NCBI GenBank assembly: GCA_005893365.1
Contig: VBPB01000018.1
Location: forward strand, 1-6,179
Source of the DNA: Candidatus Eiseniibacteriota bacterium
GTDB lineage: Bacteria; Eisenbacteria; RBG-16-71-46
Reading direction: 5' to 3'
DNA: 6,179 bases
Both the position numbers and the translations under genes were made by a program. The notes under the pieces were generated by a model. That model saw only the letters and a program-made list of their open reading frames with translations. It was not told the DNA's origin and ran no database searches. Positions 5,556 through 6,179 of this stretch are shown in pieces (position 1 is the stretch's first letter; every line of letters begins with the position of its first letter).

Positions 5556-6179
5556 TCACGGCTCGACGAACTTGTAGCCCACCTTGTGCACGGCGACGAT
5601 GAACGGCTGGGCGAACCCGGCGCCCAGCTTGGACCTCAGATTCGAGACGTGCGTGTCCACGGTGCGCGTGGTGACGCCCAGCTCCTCGTCCACGCCCCAG
5701 ATCTCCTCCAGCAGCTCCTCGCGGGACACCGTGCGCCCGCGGTGGTCGATCATGTACTTGAGCAGCTCGAACTCCTTGAACGAGAGGGCGACCTGCTTGT
5801 CGACCTTGAGGACCTCGCGGGGCTCGAAGCGCACCTCGACGTCGCCGAAGGTGTAGACGGTGGTCGGCGGCGCCCCGCCCGCCGACGGGCCGCGCTGGAT
5901 GAGGCGCTTCGCCCGGGCGAGCAGCTCCGGGAGCCGGAACGGCTTGGTCAGGTAGTCGTCCGCCCCGAGGTCGAAACCCTTGAGCACGTCGGCCTCGAAG
6001 TTCCGCGCCGTGATCACCAGCACCGGCATCTCTCGGTGGCGCTGCCGCAGCTCCTTGAGCACGGTGAATCCGTCCTTCTCGGGCAGCATGATGTCGAGCA
6101 CCACGAGGTCCGGCTTCTGCTTGAGGGCCGCCTTGAGCCCCTCGGGCCCGGTGCGGGCCGTCAGTACCTCGTAGCCCTC
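5556..6179 (-). CDS. OmpR/PhoB-family response regulator (N-terminus beyond the right edge)
   Basis: On the minus strand 207 residues are visible, running from the right edge to a TGA whose complement is TCA at 5556-5558. The receiver domain shows the phospho-acceptor Asp in VVLDIMLPEKDG (visible residue 29), the conserved Thr of VITA (57) and the Lys of LTKPF (79). About 24 residues, including the acidic pair near the start, are missing. A linker (~85-110) leads to a winged-helix DNA-binding domain with FKEFELLKYM, SREELLEEIWG, the recognition-helix region TRTVDTHVSNLRSKLG and a closing VGYKFVEP. It is therefore a transcription factor switched by a sensor kinase that is not in the window. 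It faces the polysaccharide genes across a terminator-like hairpin, so it is not in their operon, but it could regulate them; no binding site can be assigned. Starting at the internal GTG at 6104 would delete part of the receiver and is rejected. Confidence 0.95.
   Translation of the reverse strand, partial: EGYEVLTARTGPEGLKAALKQKPDLVVLDIMLPEKDGFTVLKELRQRHREMPVLVITARNFEADVLKGFDLGADDYLTKPFRLPELLARAKRLIQRGPSAGGAPPTTVYTFGDVEVRFEPREVLKVDKQVALSFKEFELLKYMIDHRGRTVSREELLEEIWGVDEELGVTTRTVDTHVSNLRSKLGAGFAQPFIVAVHKVGYKFVEP

Noticed and set aside
3643..5559. A 638-codon minus-strand open frame opposite the TPR-barrel gene
   Set aside because: It has the same kind of composition artefact, while the plus strand has a signal peptide, TPRs and a coupled start.

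Overview
This is a very GC-rich stretch (coding third positions are almost all G or C) from a Gram-negative bacterium. The Gram-negative reading rests on a Sec-exported TPR protein whose C-terminal half looks like an outer-membrane beta-barrel. The phylum cannot be fixed from the sequence. Myxococcota, Acidobacteriota, Gemmatimonadota or a related high-GC lineage would all fit.

Layout, left to right. (a) Positions 3-1004 (+) hold the 3' part of a HEAT-repeat protein with a probable N-terminal membrane anchor. (b) rsmA (ksgA), the 16S rRNA dimethyladenosine transferase, lies at 1124-2062 (+) and probably starts on a leaderless transcript. (c) A 258-bp gap at 2063-2320 contains overlapping, mutually exclusive inverted repeats and then a good ribosome binding site. 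(d) A three-gene cluster on + follows: a membrane-attached family 2 glycosyltransferase (2321-3436), a 124-residue three-helix membrane protein (3602-3976), and a signal-peptide/TPR/beta-barrel protein (3973-5502) that overlaps its upstream neighbour by 4 bases. (e) After a perfect 10-bp hairpin, an OmpR/PhoB-type response regulator (5556-6179, -) runs convergently off the right edge.

The glycosyltransferase, small membrane protein and TPR-barrel have the architecture of a synthase-dependent exopolysaccharide system: an inner-membrane synthase, a small inner-membrane partner and a periplasmic TPR/outer-membrane exporter. PgaC/PgaD/PgaA and the YaiP/YaiO pair are the closest concepts. The HEAT protein and the response regulator may belong to the same locus, with the housekeeping rsmA lying between. 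The polymer cannot be named, and no deacetylase, lyase or c-di-GMP protein is visible in the window.

The most striking non-coding feature is a co-centred palindromic element of about 163 bp at 3436-3598. It sits between TA dinucleotides in the junction of the glycosyltransferase and the small membrane gene. Removing 165 bp restores CAC-TAG-ATG, so the ancestral stop codon directly abutted the next start codon. This looks like a non-autonomous (MITE-like) insertion into a CTAG site that split two coupled cistrons, supplied a new TAA stop and displaced the downstream gene's original ribosome binding site.
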